DNA from: Rothia sp. (in: high G+C Gram-positive bacteria)
GTDB lineage: Bacteria; Actinomycetota; Actinomycetes; Actinomycetales; Micrococcaceae
Assembly: GCA_030529845.1 (NCBI GenBank)
Contig: JAUMWB010000002.1
Coordinates: 207,170-271,169, forward strand
DNA: 64,000 nt
Direction of reading: 5' to 3'
Position 1 is the first letter of the stretch. The number at the start of each line of letters is the position of its first letter. The position numbers and the translations under genes were made by a program. Below, piece by piece: positions 26,979 to 35,943 of this stretch. The notes beneath the pieces are model-generated. The model was not told where the DNA came from. It worked only from the letters and a program-made list of their open reading frames with translations, and made no database searches.

Positions 26979-27714
26979 GGTTGCCCTCCTGGGTTGGGGT
27001 CAGTGGGTTCATGCCGAAGGCACGCACCAGGTTATCGGGGGCGAGCACAGTGGCGGGGTCGCCTGCCATCAGCACTTGGTTGCGGAGCAGGACGGCGGTG
27101 TCTGCTAGGTCTGCTAGGTTGGCTAGGTCGTGGGTTGAGATCAGGATTCCTGCCCCGGCGTCCCGTAGTTCCCTCAGGAGGGTTACCAGCATGGTTTCGC
27201 TCCGTTTATCGACCCCTGCGAAGGGCTCATCGAGTAGGAGGAGTTTAGCTCCTTGTGCCAGTCCGCGTGCCACAAAGGCCCGTTTGCGCTGGCCGCCTGA
27301 GAGGTTGCCGATTTGCCGGTGGGCCAGGTCGGTGAGTTCTACCCTTTCCAGGGCTTCGTCCACAGCGGCGTGGTCTTCGGCCCGGAGCCGTCGGGCGAAG
27401 CCCAGCCGCCCGTACCGTCCTTGTGCTACCACGTCACGGACAGATACGGGGAAGGAGAAATCGATCTCCTCCCGTTGGGGCACATAGCTCACTACGCCAG
27501 CTTTCCGCGCTGCATTCGGGGTCATACCCTCAATCATGACCGACCCGCTGGCGGGAGCAACGCCCATGATTGCCTTAAAAAGTGTGGACTTACCCGACCC
27601 GTTCATGCCTACCAAGCCACACACGCTCCCGGCGTCTACTGTCAGGTGCGCCCCCCGAAGAGCATGCACGTCGCCGTAGGTAACCGTTACATCTCGGATA
27701 TCTAAAAGGCTCAT
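26971..27714 (-). CDS. Manganese/zinc ABC transporter ATP-binding protein
   Basis: A 247-residue ABC ATPase. Walker A is GMNGSGKST at about residue 37-45, the signature is NLSGGQRKRAFVARGL, and Walker B is LLLLDEPFAGVD, followed by ISTHDLANL with the switch histidine. The same operon as the substrate-binding protein and the permease. A hairpin-rich 150-base gap separates it from the upstream binding-protein gene, as commonly seen when the binding protein is made in excess. Confidence 0.93.
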   Translation of the reverse strand: MSLLDIRDVTVTYGDVHALRGAHLTVDAGSVCGLVGMNGSGKSTLFKAIMGVAPASGSVMIEGMTPNAARKAGVVSYVPQREEIDFSFPVSVRDVVAQGRYGRLGFARRLRAEDHAAVDEALERVELTDLAHRQIGNLSGGQRKRAFVARGLAQGAKLLLLDEPFAGVDKRSETMLVTLLRELRDAGAGILISTHDLANLADLADTAVLLRNQVLMAGDPATVLAPDNLVRAFGMNPLTPTQEGNRA

Positions 27715-27753
27715 TCTTGTACTCTAACGCTGCTCAGTTTCTTTTGAAGTTAT

Positions 27754-27804
27754 GGACGCGGCGCCGGATGGCAGGTTGTGGGCCTCCCGGGTGGGGCCGC
27801 GTCC
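27754..27804. promoter_or_regulatory. Intra-operon hairpin after the binding-protein gene
   Basis: GGACGCGGC (27754-27762) and GCCGCGTCC (27796-27804) form a 9-bp stem around a GC-rich 33-base loop, between the binding-protein and ATPase genes. It could stabilise the upstream message or attenuate the downstream one. Confidence 0.5.
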
Positions 27805-27863
27805 TACACCGGCAGCCGCAGGTCAGTGGGCGGGAATCTACCAGGTTTTGTTATGTGCCGGGG

Positions 27864-28811
27864 CTACTTGCTGAGGGCCTCTGCAATGGTTTCTGTGTCA
27901 TAGCGAATCAGGTCCAGGTAGGTGGGTACGTCCCCGTCCTCCTCAGAGAGAGAATCAACGTAGAGCGCACCGGCGTAAGTTGAGCCGGACTCCTTCGCTA
28001 CCTGCTCCATGGTCTTGGACGGCACCGTAGACTCACAGAACACGGCGGGCACCTTGTTGCCCTCTACAAAATCAGCTACCTCAGCCACACGGGAGGCGCT
28101 CGGCTCACCGTCCGAATTCACCGCCCACAGGTACTTTTCCGTCAGTCCGGCGTCTGCCGCCAGGTAGGAGAAGGCACCCTCGCAGGTCACCAGCGCGCGC
28201 TTGCCCTCGGGCACAGCGGAAAGGTCGGCTACCAGCTCATCGTGTACCGCCTGCAGCTCCTTCTTGTATGCCTCAGCGTTGGTGCGGAAGGCGTCCGCGT
28301 TCTCGGGGTCTAGCTCAGCAAATGCGTCCGCGATGTTATCAATGTAGATCTGTGCCGCCAGCGGGCTCATCCAGGCGTGCGGGTTGGGTTTACCGGCGGA
28401 TTCCGCCTCAGCGATGTTGATGGTCTGCACGCCCTCAGAGACGGTCACGCTCTGCGCGTCAGTGTCCTGCAAAAACTGCTCAAACCAGGCCTCCAGGCCC
28501 AGCCCGTTAGCGAGGATCAGGTCAGCATCCGCACCCTTTTTCACGTCAGACGGGGTGGGGTCGTACTCGTGGATTTCTGCACCGGGCTTGGTGAGGGATT
28601 CTACTGTGATATGTTCGCCGCCCACGTTCTGCGCCATATCTGCCAGCACGGTGAAGGTGGCGATGACGGTAGGGGTATCGTTTTGCGTTGCAGTGTCGCT
28701 ACCGTCGCCTGGGGTGCAGGCGGTGAGGACGCCCAGGGCGAGTGCCCCGCTGGCAGCGAGCAGGCGACGGCTGAGACGGCGGGCTTGGGGGGTGCGGGTT
28801 GCCGTGTTCAT
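27864..28811 (-). CDS. Metal ABC transporter substrate-binding lipoprotein, manganese type
   Basis: Cluster 9 (TroA/PsaA) lipoprotein that captures Mn(II) or Zn(II) outside the membrane. The start at 28811 is chosen because it gives a proper signal with the lipobox LGVLTAC; an upstream frame from 28901 would place 30 unrelated residues before it. Likely metal ligands are the His in GAEIHEYDP, the His in NPHAWMSP, the Glu in FCESTVP and the Asp in YVDSLSEEDGDVPTYLDL. No His-rich loop, which favours manganese over zinc. AAGGA lies upstream of the ATG. Confidence 0.9.
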   Translation of the reverse strand: MNTATRTPQARRLSRRLLAASGALALGVLTACTPGDGSDTATQNDTPTVIATFTVLADMAQNVGGEHITVESLTKPGAEIHEYDPTPSDVKKGADADLILANGLGLEAWFEQFLQDTDAQSVTVSEGVQTINIAEAESAGKPNPHAWMSPLAAQIYIDNIADAFAELDPENADAFRTNAEAYKKELQAVHDELVADLSAVPEGKRALVTCEGAFSYLAADAGLTEKYLWAVNSDGEPSASRVAEVADFVEGNKVPAVFCESTVPSKTMEQVAKESGSTYAGALYVDSLSEEDGDVPTYLDLIRYDTETIAEALSK

Positions 28812-28903
28812 GGGTGCGTTGTTCCTTCGTTGGAGGTGCGCGTTCTTCTGACTTACGCCGTTGTAGTCGGTGAAGCCCTGTTCATGGTCTGGTGTGTGCA
28901 ACC

Positions 28904-28933
28904 ATCATAAGTTCGTCTAGGCGAACTTTTCAA
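28904..28933 (-). promoter_or_regulatory. Promoter with operator in the spacer, metal importer operon
   Basis: On the minus strand TTGAAA (28933-28928) and TATGAT (28909-28904) are separated by 18 bases. A perfect 7-base-arm palindrome AAGTTCG-6-CGAACTT (28909-28928) fills the spacer. This is the expected place for a metal-dependent repressor, and mntR lies 2.9 kb away. It predicts derepression when manganese is scarce. Confidence 0.7.
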
Positions 28934-28971
28934 GGGGTGCGATCTAAGCCTCATCTGCGTTAACACAAAAA

Positions 28972-29020
28972 TTCCCCACGAAACCCTGCTTGACAAGCAC
29001 AAACAGCATCTCGTGGGGAA
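28972..29020 (-). terminator. Putative serS terminator
   Basis: TTCCCCACGA (28972-28981) pairs with TCGTGGGGAA (29011-29020) with a 29-base loop containing a smaller stem. On the minus strand it lies just downstream of serS; a run of T follows (TTTTTGTG). Confidence 0.6.
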
Positions 29021-29031
29021 CTAGAAATAAG

Positions 29032-30336
29032 CTACTGGGCTACGGGGATAACCTCAAGGCCGCCCATGTAGGGGCGCAGGGCCTCGGGGATGCGGACGGA
29101 GCCGTCAGCCTGCTGGTGGGTTTCGAGGATTGCGACCAGCCAGCGGGTGGTGGCCAGAGTGCCGTTGAGGGTGGCGACGGTGCGGGTGCTGCCCTTCTTG
29201 GTCTTGCCGTCTGCGGTAACGGTGTCGGGCATACGCTCACGCACGTTCAGGCGGCGGGCCTGGTAGGTGGTGCAGTTGGAGGTTGAGGTCAGTTCACGGA
29301 AGGCGCCCTGGGTGGGTACCCAGGCTTCACAGTCGAACTTGCGGGCGGCGGAGGAGCCCAGGTCTCCCGCGGCGGTATCGATCACGCGGTAGGAGAGCTC
29401 GCACTTGGCCAGCATTTCTTCTTCCCAGGCCAGCATCTTGGCGTGCATCTCTTCTGCCTGCTCAACGGGGCAGTAGACGAACATTTCAGCCTTGTTGAAC
29501 TGGTGCACGCGAATAATGCCGCGGGTGTCCTTACCGGCGGAGCCGGCTTCGCGGCGGTAGCAGGAGGACCAGCCCAGGTACTTCTTGGGGCCCTTGTCGA
29601 AGTCGATGATTTCATCGGCGTGGTAGCCGGCGATGGCGACCTCGGAGGTGCCCACCAGGTAGAGGTCGTCGCGCTCAAGGCGGTAGATTTCGTCGTCGTG
29701 TTCGACGTTGAAGCCGGTGCCGTTCATGGTTTCGGGGCGCACCAGGGTGGGGGTGGTGAGCATGGTGAAGCCGTTGGCGGTGGCCTGGTCGAGGGCCATC
29801 CACATGAGGGCCTGTTCCAGGCGGGCTACATGGCCCTTGAGGAAGTAGAAGCGGGAGCCTGAGACCTTAGCGCCGCGCACCATGTCGATGCCGTCCACCA
29901 GTTCACCGATTTCCAGGTGGTCGCGGGGTTCAAAGCCGTCCGTCTCGAAGTTGCGGGGCTCGCCCACCTGCTTGACGACCACGTAGTCGTCCTCGCCACC
30001 GGCGGGAATGCCGTCAATAATCAGGTTGCCAACACCGGCGACCAGTTCTTCCTGGCGGGCGGCAGCTGCGTCAGCGGCGGCCTTGGCTTCTGAGACTTTC
30101 TGGGAGAGTTCCTTAACCTCAGCGAGCAGAGCCTGCTTTTCTTCCTTAGCGGCCTTGCCGATTTTCTTAGAGAAGACGTTCTGTTCGGCGCGTAGCTTCT
30201 CGAATTCGTTGATGGAGGTGCGGCGGGTGGCGTCCGCTTCGAGAATCTGGTCGATGACGGTTTCGTCAGCGCCGCGAGCGCGCTGGGAGGCGCGGAAGGC
30301 GTCGGGGTTTTCACGCAGGAGGTTAATGTCAATCAT
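29032..30336 (-). CDS. serS: Seryl-tRNA synthetase
   Basis: Class II aminoacyl-tRNA synthetase charging tRNA-Ser and selenocysteine tRNA. The N-terminal coiled-coil arm (about residues 30-100, rich in Lys, Glu and Ala) is followed by class II motifs: [13 protein letters not shown], the motif 2 loop [32 protein letters not shown], and motif 3 [19 protein letters not shown]. The length of 434 residues is usual. Divergent from the lipid-kinase gene; no T-box or riboswitch was found in the 140-base space upstream. Confidence 0.97.
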   Translation of the reverse strand: MIDINLLRENPDAFRASQRARGADETVIDQILEADATRRTSINEFEKLRAEQNVFSKKIGKAAKEEKQALLAEVKELSQKVSEAKAAADAAAARQEELVAGVGNLIIDGIPAGGEDDYVVVKQVGEPRNFETDGFEPRDHLEIGELVDGIDMVRGAKVSGSRFYFLKGHVARLEQALMWMALDQATANGFTMLTTPTLVRPETMNGTGFNVEHDDEIYRLERDDLYLVGTSEVAIAGYHADEIIDFDKGPKKYLGWSSCYRREAGSAGKDTRGIIRVHQFNKAEMFVYCPVEQAEEMHAKMLAWEEEMLAKCELSYRVIDTAAGDLGSSAARKFDCEAWVPTQGAFRELTSTSNCTTYQARRLNVRERMPDTVTADGKTKKGSTRTVATLNGTLATTRWLVAILETHQQADGSVRIPEALRPYMGGLEVIPVAQ

Positions 30337-30479
30337 GCCTCTAAATTTACCGTAGTTACCGCTGCGATGTCAGGCGCGCGGACGCTGGGAGCAGCGGGCG
30401 CGTCCGCTGGGGTGGTGAGGGGGTGGGGGATGGGGAGCCGGGGTCGGCGGGGAAGGGTTTTATTCAGTATGCTGGTGAT

Positions 30480-31640
30480 ATGGTTTCGCGTACGACTCTC
30501 GGTGTATCCCTTACTGCTGCTTCTGCTCTTGCCCTGGGTGGGGTGGCATTGTCTGTGCGCAAGGGCAGGCGGGAGCGTCCTGATCTTTTCCCGGTCTACC
30601 GGCCCCTACACCGCATGCTGGAGCCGGGTGAACCGAAACAGGTTGCGGTGGTCTATAACCCCACCAAGAATCGGGCCGATTCGGTGATTCGCATGATTAC
30701 CGCCGAGCTGGGCCTGGCTGATTGGCCTCGGGCTAGGTTCTATGAGACTGAGGCTAACGACCCCGGCTTTGGTATGGCCCAGCAGGCTGCGGCGGACGGG
30801 GCTGAGATTGTGCTGGCTGTCGGTGGTGACGGCACGGTACGCGCTGTAGCGGACGGTTTGGCAGGCACCAGTGCCACCTTAGGCATCGTGCCCTTGGGCA
30901 CGGGTAATCTGCTGGCTCGCAACCTCGACATGGACGTCAATGACCTGCACGCCTGCATCAATATTGCCCTGCACGGGCAGAGCCGCACTATCGACATGAT
31001 TCGCATGGAGATGCAGGGCGAGAAGGAACTTCCACCGGTCAATTTTGTGGTCATGGGCGGAGCGGGCTTTGACGCCCAGATTATGACCGATACCCGAGAG
31101 GATTTGAAAGCCCGTATCGGCTGGTTGGCCTATGTTGAGGCTAGCACCCGGCACATGTTCACCCGCCGCCGCCCAGCGGTAATTACGGTGAATAACGGTG
31201 CGCCTGTTCGCCGCAAGATTCGGGCTGTGTTGGTTGCCAATACCGGCAAGATCCAGGGTGGGGTGAATCTTGCACAGACAGCTCAGCTCTCCGATGGGCA
31301 GCTTGAGGTGATTGTGCTGACCCCGCGCAACCTGGGTAGCTGGGTGCGTATGGCGGTTCAGTTTATTCTGCGCCCCACCCGGGTGCGCTACCCGGTTGTC
31401 GAGCACTTTGTGGGTACGGACGTCCGCGTCTACTTCCCCGATACTAGCTTGCCCGTTGAGGTGGACGGGGACGTGCTCGGTGACGTCAGCGATTTCCACG
31501 CCCAGGTGCTCCCCGCTGCGGTCAAGGTGCAGGTCTACCCTGATGACATGCAAATCCGTTCACTGAGTGATTTTGTGAACGCCCGCGAGGAGCTAGTAGA
31601 GCAGCACCTCCGCTGGTGGCAGAGGTTCTTGCGGCTCTAG
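30480..31640 (+). CDS. Diacylglycerol kinase-type lipid kinase (YegS/DagK family)
   Basis: Phosphorylates diacylglycerol or a related lipid to recycle lipids. The diagnostic P-loop substitute GGDGTVRAVADGL lies near residue 125 (AVGGDGTV), with GTGNLLARNLDM and GAGFDAQIM. The start ATG at 30480 is preceded by a possible -10 and no strong RBS, so the message may be leaderless; an upstream start at 30423 is possible. An N-terminal hydrophobic segment may anchor the protein. It converges with pheA, overlapping its stop by four bases. Confidence 0.9.
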   Translation: MVSRTTLGVSLTAASALALGGVALSVRKGRRERPDLFPVYRPLHRMLEPGEPKQVAVVYNPTKNRADSVIRMITAELGLADWPRARFYETEANDPGFGMAQQAAADGAEIVLAVGGDGTVRAVADGLAGTSATLGIVPLGTGNLLARNLDMDVNDLHACINIALHGQSRTIDMIRMEMQGEKELPPVNFVVMGGAGFDAQIMTDTREDLKARIGWLAYVEASTRHMFTRRRPAVITVNNGAPVRRKIRAVLVANTGKIQGGVNLAQTAQLSDGQLEVIVLTPRNLGSWVRMAVQFILRPTRVRYPVVEHFVGTDVRVYFPDTSLPVEVDGDVLGDVSDFHAQVLPAAVKVQVYPDDMQIRSLSDFVNAREELVEQHLRWWQRFLRL

Positions 31641-32590
31641 ATATGGTGCTTGAGCGCCTCGGGTCGCCCGCCCGGGAAGAGGGTTTCTACCCAGTCGCGG
31701 GCAGCGTTGAAGGACTCTTCATCGTGCATGGGGTCTACCGCTGCCAGGCGCTTGTCGGCTCGCGGGTAGGAGCCTAGGTAGAGCACGCCAGGTGAGACCC
31801 GGTGGATACCGCGCAGGGCATCGCGCACGCGGGCGTCGTAGAGGTGCCCGTCAATGTCGATGGAGAAGAAGTAGGAGCCCAGGAATTCGCCGGTAGGGCG
31901 AGATTCAATGCGGGAGAGGTTGATTCCCCGGGTGGAGAACTGTTCGAGCAGGTCAAGCAGGGCGCCGGGGCGGTCCTGGGGTAACGGGATGACCAGGGTG
32001 GTTTTGTCGGCCCCGGTCGGTGCGGGAGTTTCAGCGTCGCGGGCGACGAGCACGAAGCGGGTGACGGCGTTTTTGTTATCGCCGATATTGTGGGCCAGCA
32101 CTTCTAGCTCAGGGTGGGCTTGAGCGACTGCCGGTGAGCAGACGGCGGCCTCGTAGCCGGGGTTTTCGTTAAGCAGACCAAGGGCCGCGCCAGCGGTGGA
32201 CGAGCCGGGCAGGTAGCCGGCGTCCGGCTTGTTCTCTGCCACCCAGCGGCGCACCTGCGCCCAGGCGTGGGTGTGGGTTGAAATGGTTTTGACGTTCTCT
32301 AGAGTGGTGCCGGGGCGGGCAACCAGCACAAAGGTGATGGGTACCAGCACTTCGCGGACGATACGCAGGGACCCATCGAGGGCTGCGATGGCGTCGAGGG
32401 TTGCGGTCACACCACCTTCAACGGAGTTTTCGATGGGCACCATGGCGGCGTCGGCGGTGCCGTCGCGCAGGGCGTCGAGGGCTGCGGGGACGGACGTTGC
32501 GGGTATACGTTCGGCGTCGGGGGCACCAGGCACGGTGAGGAGGGCTGCTTCAGTGAAGGTTCCGGACGGGCCCAGGTAGGTGTAGCGCAT
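31637..32590 (-). CDS. pheA: Prephenate dehydratase
   Basis: Converts prephenate to phenylpyruvate for phenylalanine synthesis. The catalytic domain starts YTYLGPSGTFTEAALL and carries VPIENSVEGGVTATLDA; the C-terminal ACT domain has RPGALLDLLEQFSTRGINLSRIESRPTGEFLGSYFF, the phenylalanine-sensing region. I chose the ATG at 32590; the reading frame extends a further 75 codons, but that part has no homology and no support. It converges with the lipid-kinase gene. Confidence 0.95.
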   Translation of the reverse strand: MRYTYLGPSGTFTEAALLTVPGAPDAERIPATSVPAALDALRDGTADAAMVPIENSVEGGVTATLDAIAALDGSLRIVREVLVPITFVLVARPGTTLENVKTISTHTHAWAQVRRWVAENKPDAGYLPGSSTAGAALGLLNENPGYEAAVCSPAVAQAHPELEVLAHNIGDNKNAVTRFVLVARDAETPAPTGADKTTLVIPLPQDRPGALLDLLEQFSTRGINLSRIESRPTGEFLGSYFFSIDIDGHLYDARVRDALRGIHRVSPGVLYLGSYPRADKRLAAVDPMHDEESFNAARDWVETLFPGGRPEALKHHI

Positions 32591-32995
32591 GGGGTCTAGT
32601 TTAGCGGGTGGACGCAGCACCCCGGCTTCTTGCCGGAGGGTTAGGGGAGGTTTGTACCGGGGGCTGCCCATATAGCGGGACCAGAAGGTTGAAAGAGGTG
32701 AAACAGGCTTACGCTCGCTGCCGGCTCTCTCACCTGGTTCATTAACTGGCTCACCAGATTCACACCCCGCCTTGCCGCAGATTCCGTTCGCTCTTGTGTG
32801 CTCGCATGCTCGCACCCGCTCACTCCATCGAACCAGCAGCTTCGCTGTAAGCCTGTTTCACCTCAATGCCTCTGCACGTCATAAAGCCACTCCACAACGC
32901 AATCTGTATAGCTAGTTTCTCTCAGCACAGTGTTAGAACAAATGAAAGGACCAACCGACTTCATTCTGTTACCCAGAACACTTAGTATTGATGTT
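32591..32995. other. Intergenic with 18-bp inverted repeat
   Basis: About 400 bases without a supported gene. GAGGTGAAACAGGCTTAC (32695-32712) recurs inverted at 32847-32864, enclosing 134 bases that are rich in GCTCGC-type words. The whole 170-bp unit might be a small repeat element, a remnant of a mobile element, or a structured RNA. Beyond it an AT-rich stretch leads to the permease gene. Confidence 0.6.
32695..32864. repeat. 170-bp unit bounded by 18-bp perfect inverted repeat
   Basis: The two 18-base arms are perfect reverse complements 134 bases apart. No target-site duplication, transposase or reading frame is present. Only this copy was seen in the window. The short inverted ends and small size are like a MITE, but that is inference. 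Confidence 0.6.
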
Positions 32996-34300
32996 ATGTC
33001 AGCCCAGTTCACCAAGCCTCAGCCCATACTCGATAAGAGCCTTCTACAGTCTGGGGCAAAGACTTCATCAGCGCCTCGCATCATGGGTGTTTGGCTAGCA
33101 GCAAATCTCGTGGTCACGACGATGCTTACAGGCACCTTATTTGTGCCTTCTCTAACCTATGGGGCAGCACTTCTCGTGATTACGTTAGGAACCCTTCTAG
33201 GTGCTCTAGTTCTAGTTACCGTAGGCAGTATGGGAACAAGAACTGGGTACGCCACCATGGAGCTCACGAAGTTCTCATTTGGTATAAAAGGTAGCCTTAT
33301 TCCGGCAGTGGGCAATATTGTGGTCCTAATGGGTTGGAGCTGGGTTCAAGCCATCCTTGCCGGTGTAACAGTAAACGCGCTAGTTGCAGGAGCGACCGGA
33401 TACTCTAATCCGGTGCTTTGGTCTGTAATCTGCGAAGTAGTAGTTGTTGCGCTGGCACTGTTTGGCCATAGCACTATTACCAAAGTAGAACCTGTTTTTG
33501 CCGTGCTGATTCTCGCATGCATGGGCTATGTTCTATGGCTATGCTTAAAAGAGGTCCCCCTAAGCTCATTTCTTTCAGTATCAGCGACTGAAAATCCTTA
33601 CACTTCTCGCCTAGCATTCGATGCAGTCTTTGCAACAGCTATTTCCTGGACGGTACTTTCAGCAGATTTCAACAGATTCGGTTCTCATACAGCTAAGACA
33701 TCTGCGGGTAGCTTCATCGGTTACTGCACATCAACAATTCTTGCAATGTCTTTAGGTGCGACTTTGGCCCTCTATTTAGTCATTGCACGCGGTGTTGAAG
33801 CGCCTTTTGACCCTGTTCCGCTTGTAGAGGCTTTTGGGCCTGCTCTTGCTGTTGCCGTATTTCTATCTGTGATGGCAACAAATTCTATGGTGGTCTATGG
33901 GATGGTGAACTCAGCTATGACCGTGCTGCCAAGTAAGGCACAAAACTATAAGATAGCCGCTTCCATTATCGGTTTGATTTCTATCCTGGGGGCGAGTCAG
34001 ATAGCTTTGCTTGACCACTTCACAAGCTTCTTACTACTCATTGGGGCTTTTTTCGTGCCCGTATTTGCTGTTATGATATGCGACTACTACTTGGTTAAAC
34101 GTGGTGAATATTTGCCACTCACTACATATCGATTTGCAGTTGGGTACCCTGCAGTAGGAGCTTGGGTGCTGGGTTCACTGACAGCCTGGGTTTTTGCATA
34201 TCACCTCTTGTCTCCGATAGGCGCCACAATGACGTCCTTCCTCGTTACAGCACTTGTATATCTAGCAATAGACAAAGTTGCGTCCGCAAGACGCTCATAA
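32996..34300 (+). CDS. Nucleobase:cation symporter-1 family permease (cytosine permease-like)
   Basis: A membrane protein with about twelve spans of the NCS1 family, similar to CodB-type purine/cytosine permeases. Typical stretches are GVWLAANLVVTTMLTGTLF, SMGTRTGYATMELTKFSFG, VLMGWSWVQAILAGVTVNAL and AISWTVLSADFNRFG. The start is uncertain: ATG at 32996 fits the usual family N-terminus, while 32942 or 32930 are in the same frame and have no better RBS. No deaminase gene lies beside it. Base composition is more AT-rich than the housekeeping neighbours, as in the island that follows. Confidence 0.85.
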   Translation: MSAQFTKPQPILDKSLLQSGAKTSSAPRIMGVWLAANLVVTTMLTGTLFVPSLTYGAALLVITLGTLLGALVLVTVGSMGTRTGYATMELTKFSFGIKGSLIPAVGNIVVLMGWSWVQAILAGVTVNALVAGATGYSNPVLWSVICEVVVVALALFGHSTITKVEPVFAVLILACMGYVLWLCLKEVPLSSFLSVSATENPYTSRLAFDAVFATAISWTVLSADFNRFGSHTAKTSAGSFIGYCTSTILAMSLGATLALYLVIARGVEAPFDPVPLVEAFGPALAVAVFLSVMATNSMVVYGMVNSAMTVLPSKAQNYKIAASIIGLISILGASQIALLDHFTSFLLLIGAFFVPVFAVMICDYYLVKRGEYLPLTTYRFAVGYPAVGAWVLGSLTAWVFAYHLLSPIGATMTSFLVTALVYLAIDKVASARRS

Positions 34301-34379
34301 AGTAGTTATAACAGCTATGTAATCGGGCAGGGACGCCAGCCCATCTCGTAAAGATACTTCTAGATGTCAGGGTGATGCT

Positions 34380-35930
34380 ATGTCGGTTGATTTTAATTTG
34401 AACCAGAAAATCTCGAACTCGCTCAGCGCACTTAAGGAAGACGGTTTCAAGAACGCTGAACAAATTGTAGATTATGCGAAGCTCCTCAGAGGTCTGACCT
34501 TCGAGGATGTCCTTTCGCTCAAGCTCTCAGAGCACCTGCCAGCTCCGAACTACACAGACAAGAATCGTAAAGGTGCACTAGGCAATCTACTTGAAGAGCA
34601 CTACTTCGGTTATACAGCTAACTCAGAGTCAGCTCCTGACTTCGCAGAAGCAGGCATAGAGCTCAAAGTTTCCCCGGTAGAGTACGGCAATAACAGAAAA
34701 AAGCAGAGAGTTATCAAAGCCGGTGAACGCCTGGTGCTCTCCATGATTCCAAATAACTCTGAAATTCCGCTCGACTACGAAGATTCTTCGCTAAAGAAAA
34801 AGTCCTCCGATATTCTGCTTATCAGCTATCTTCGAGACCGCTCCGTCAAAAGTACCGAGCAACGCATCAGCCTCATCAATAGACTTCAGATTTCGGGTGA
34901 AGACCTTGAAATTATCAAAGAAGACTACAGAAAAATCGTGAGCATGATTCAAGCTGGCCGAGCTCACGAGTTGAGTGAGGGTATGACTAACTACCTTGGG
35001 GCTTGCACGAAAGGGGCTACGGCTGAGAAAAGTTTACGAGCCCAGTTCTACCCACTAGTTCATGAAGATGGGTCTCTTGAATACATACCGGCGAAGAGCC
35101 GCGCTTTTTCTTTCAAGCAGTCGTATATGACCGCCCTAGCTCAACGATTTGAGAAGGAGCAGGAAGAGGCTGATCGACTCATCAACGATTCTCAGCTTCT
35201 TGAAGATAACACCTTTGATGATGTTGTCCTGCAGATGCTGGCACCTTTTGAGAACCGGTATTCCCATGAGCTAGCGACAGAGATAGCCCCAGATCTCGCT
35301 CCCACCGCTAAGAACTTTCACAATGCACTCACGTGGCGCTTATTTGGCTCAAAAAAGGAACATATCGAGGAGTTTGAGAAAGCCGGTATCAGTGTTCGGA
35401 CCGTTCGAGTTCAGAAGAATGGGACGATTAAGGAGAAGCTAAAACTTAAAAACTTCAAGTTTGCTGACCTTTACGCTGAGACCTCGTGGGAAGACTCCGA
35501 ATGGTACTCACTGCTCGCAGACCAACGTTATCTGTTTGTAGTTTTTCAGGAGAACGATAATGGGTACTACCTTCGAGGCGCTTTCTTCTGGTCTGTACCA
35601 GTTCACCTAATTGGCGGTGTGGAATTCAAAGATAACACCGGCACTGCCTATGAATACTGGCTTGATACCAAGCAGAAACTTCGAGACGGCGTCAAGGTAC
35701 GTCTTGATGGTGGAGCCTACAAAAACAACTTCATGAAAGCATCGGAAAACCCTGTGTGCCATATCCGCCCCAGCGCCAAGAAAGCAGCATACCGTTTTAC
35801 AGACGGAAGACCTGATGTAGGCAATATCGAACGCGATGCCAATCAGCTACCTGACGGCCAACGACTAACAAACCATGCCTTCTGGATTAATACAAATCTT
35901 ATCAAGCAAAAGATAGCAGAAGAGATATAG
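34380..35930 (+). CDS. Sau3AI-like type II restriction endonuclease (MutH fold)
   Basis: A 516-residue protein resembling Sau3AI (about 490 residues), which cuts GATC. Residues 67-98 hold the MutH-type active site: GNLLEEHYFGY with the acidic residue near 72-73, then PDFAEAGIELKV with Asp87, Glu94 and Lys96 in the D-x6-ExK spacing. The C-terminal half (from about 285: APFENRYSHELATEIA, then LKNFKFADLYAETSWEDSEWYSLL) fits the second, non-catalytic MutH-like domain of Sau3AI used for allosteric DNA binding. First gene of a nuclease-nuclease-methyltransferase unit; 13 bases separate it from the next gene. Specificity for GATC is inferred. Confidence 0.85.
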   Translation: MSVDFNLNQKISNSLSALKEDGFKNAEQIVDYAKLLRGLTFEDVLSLKLSEHLPAPNYTDKNRKGALGNLLEEHYFGYTANSESAPDFAEAGIELKVSPVEYGNNRKKQRVIKAGERLVLSMIPNNSEIPLDYEDSSLKKKSSDILLISYLRDRSVKSTEQRISLINRLQISGEDLEIIKEDYRKIVSMIQAGRAHELSEGMTNYLGACTKGATAEKSLRAQFYPLVHEDGSLEYIPAKSRAFSFKQSYMTALAQRFEKEQEEADRLINDSQLLEDNTFDDVVLQMLAPFENRYSHELATEIAPDLAPTAKNFHNALTWRLFGSKKEHIEEFEKAGISVRTVRVQKNGTIKEKLKLKNFKFADLYAETSWEDSEWYSLLADQRYLFVVFQENDNGYYLRGAFFWSVPVHLIGGVEFKDNTGTAYEYWLDTKQKLRDGVKVRLDGGAYKNNFMKASENPVCHIRPSAKKAAYRFTDGRPDVGNIERDANQLPDGQRLTNHAFWINTNLIKQKIAEEI

Positions 35931-35943
35931 AAAAGAGATAATC

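Noticed and set aside
32591-32815. N-terminal extension of pheA
   Set aside because: The frame is open, but the residues have no resemblance to prephenate dehydratase and contain the repeat arm.
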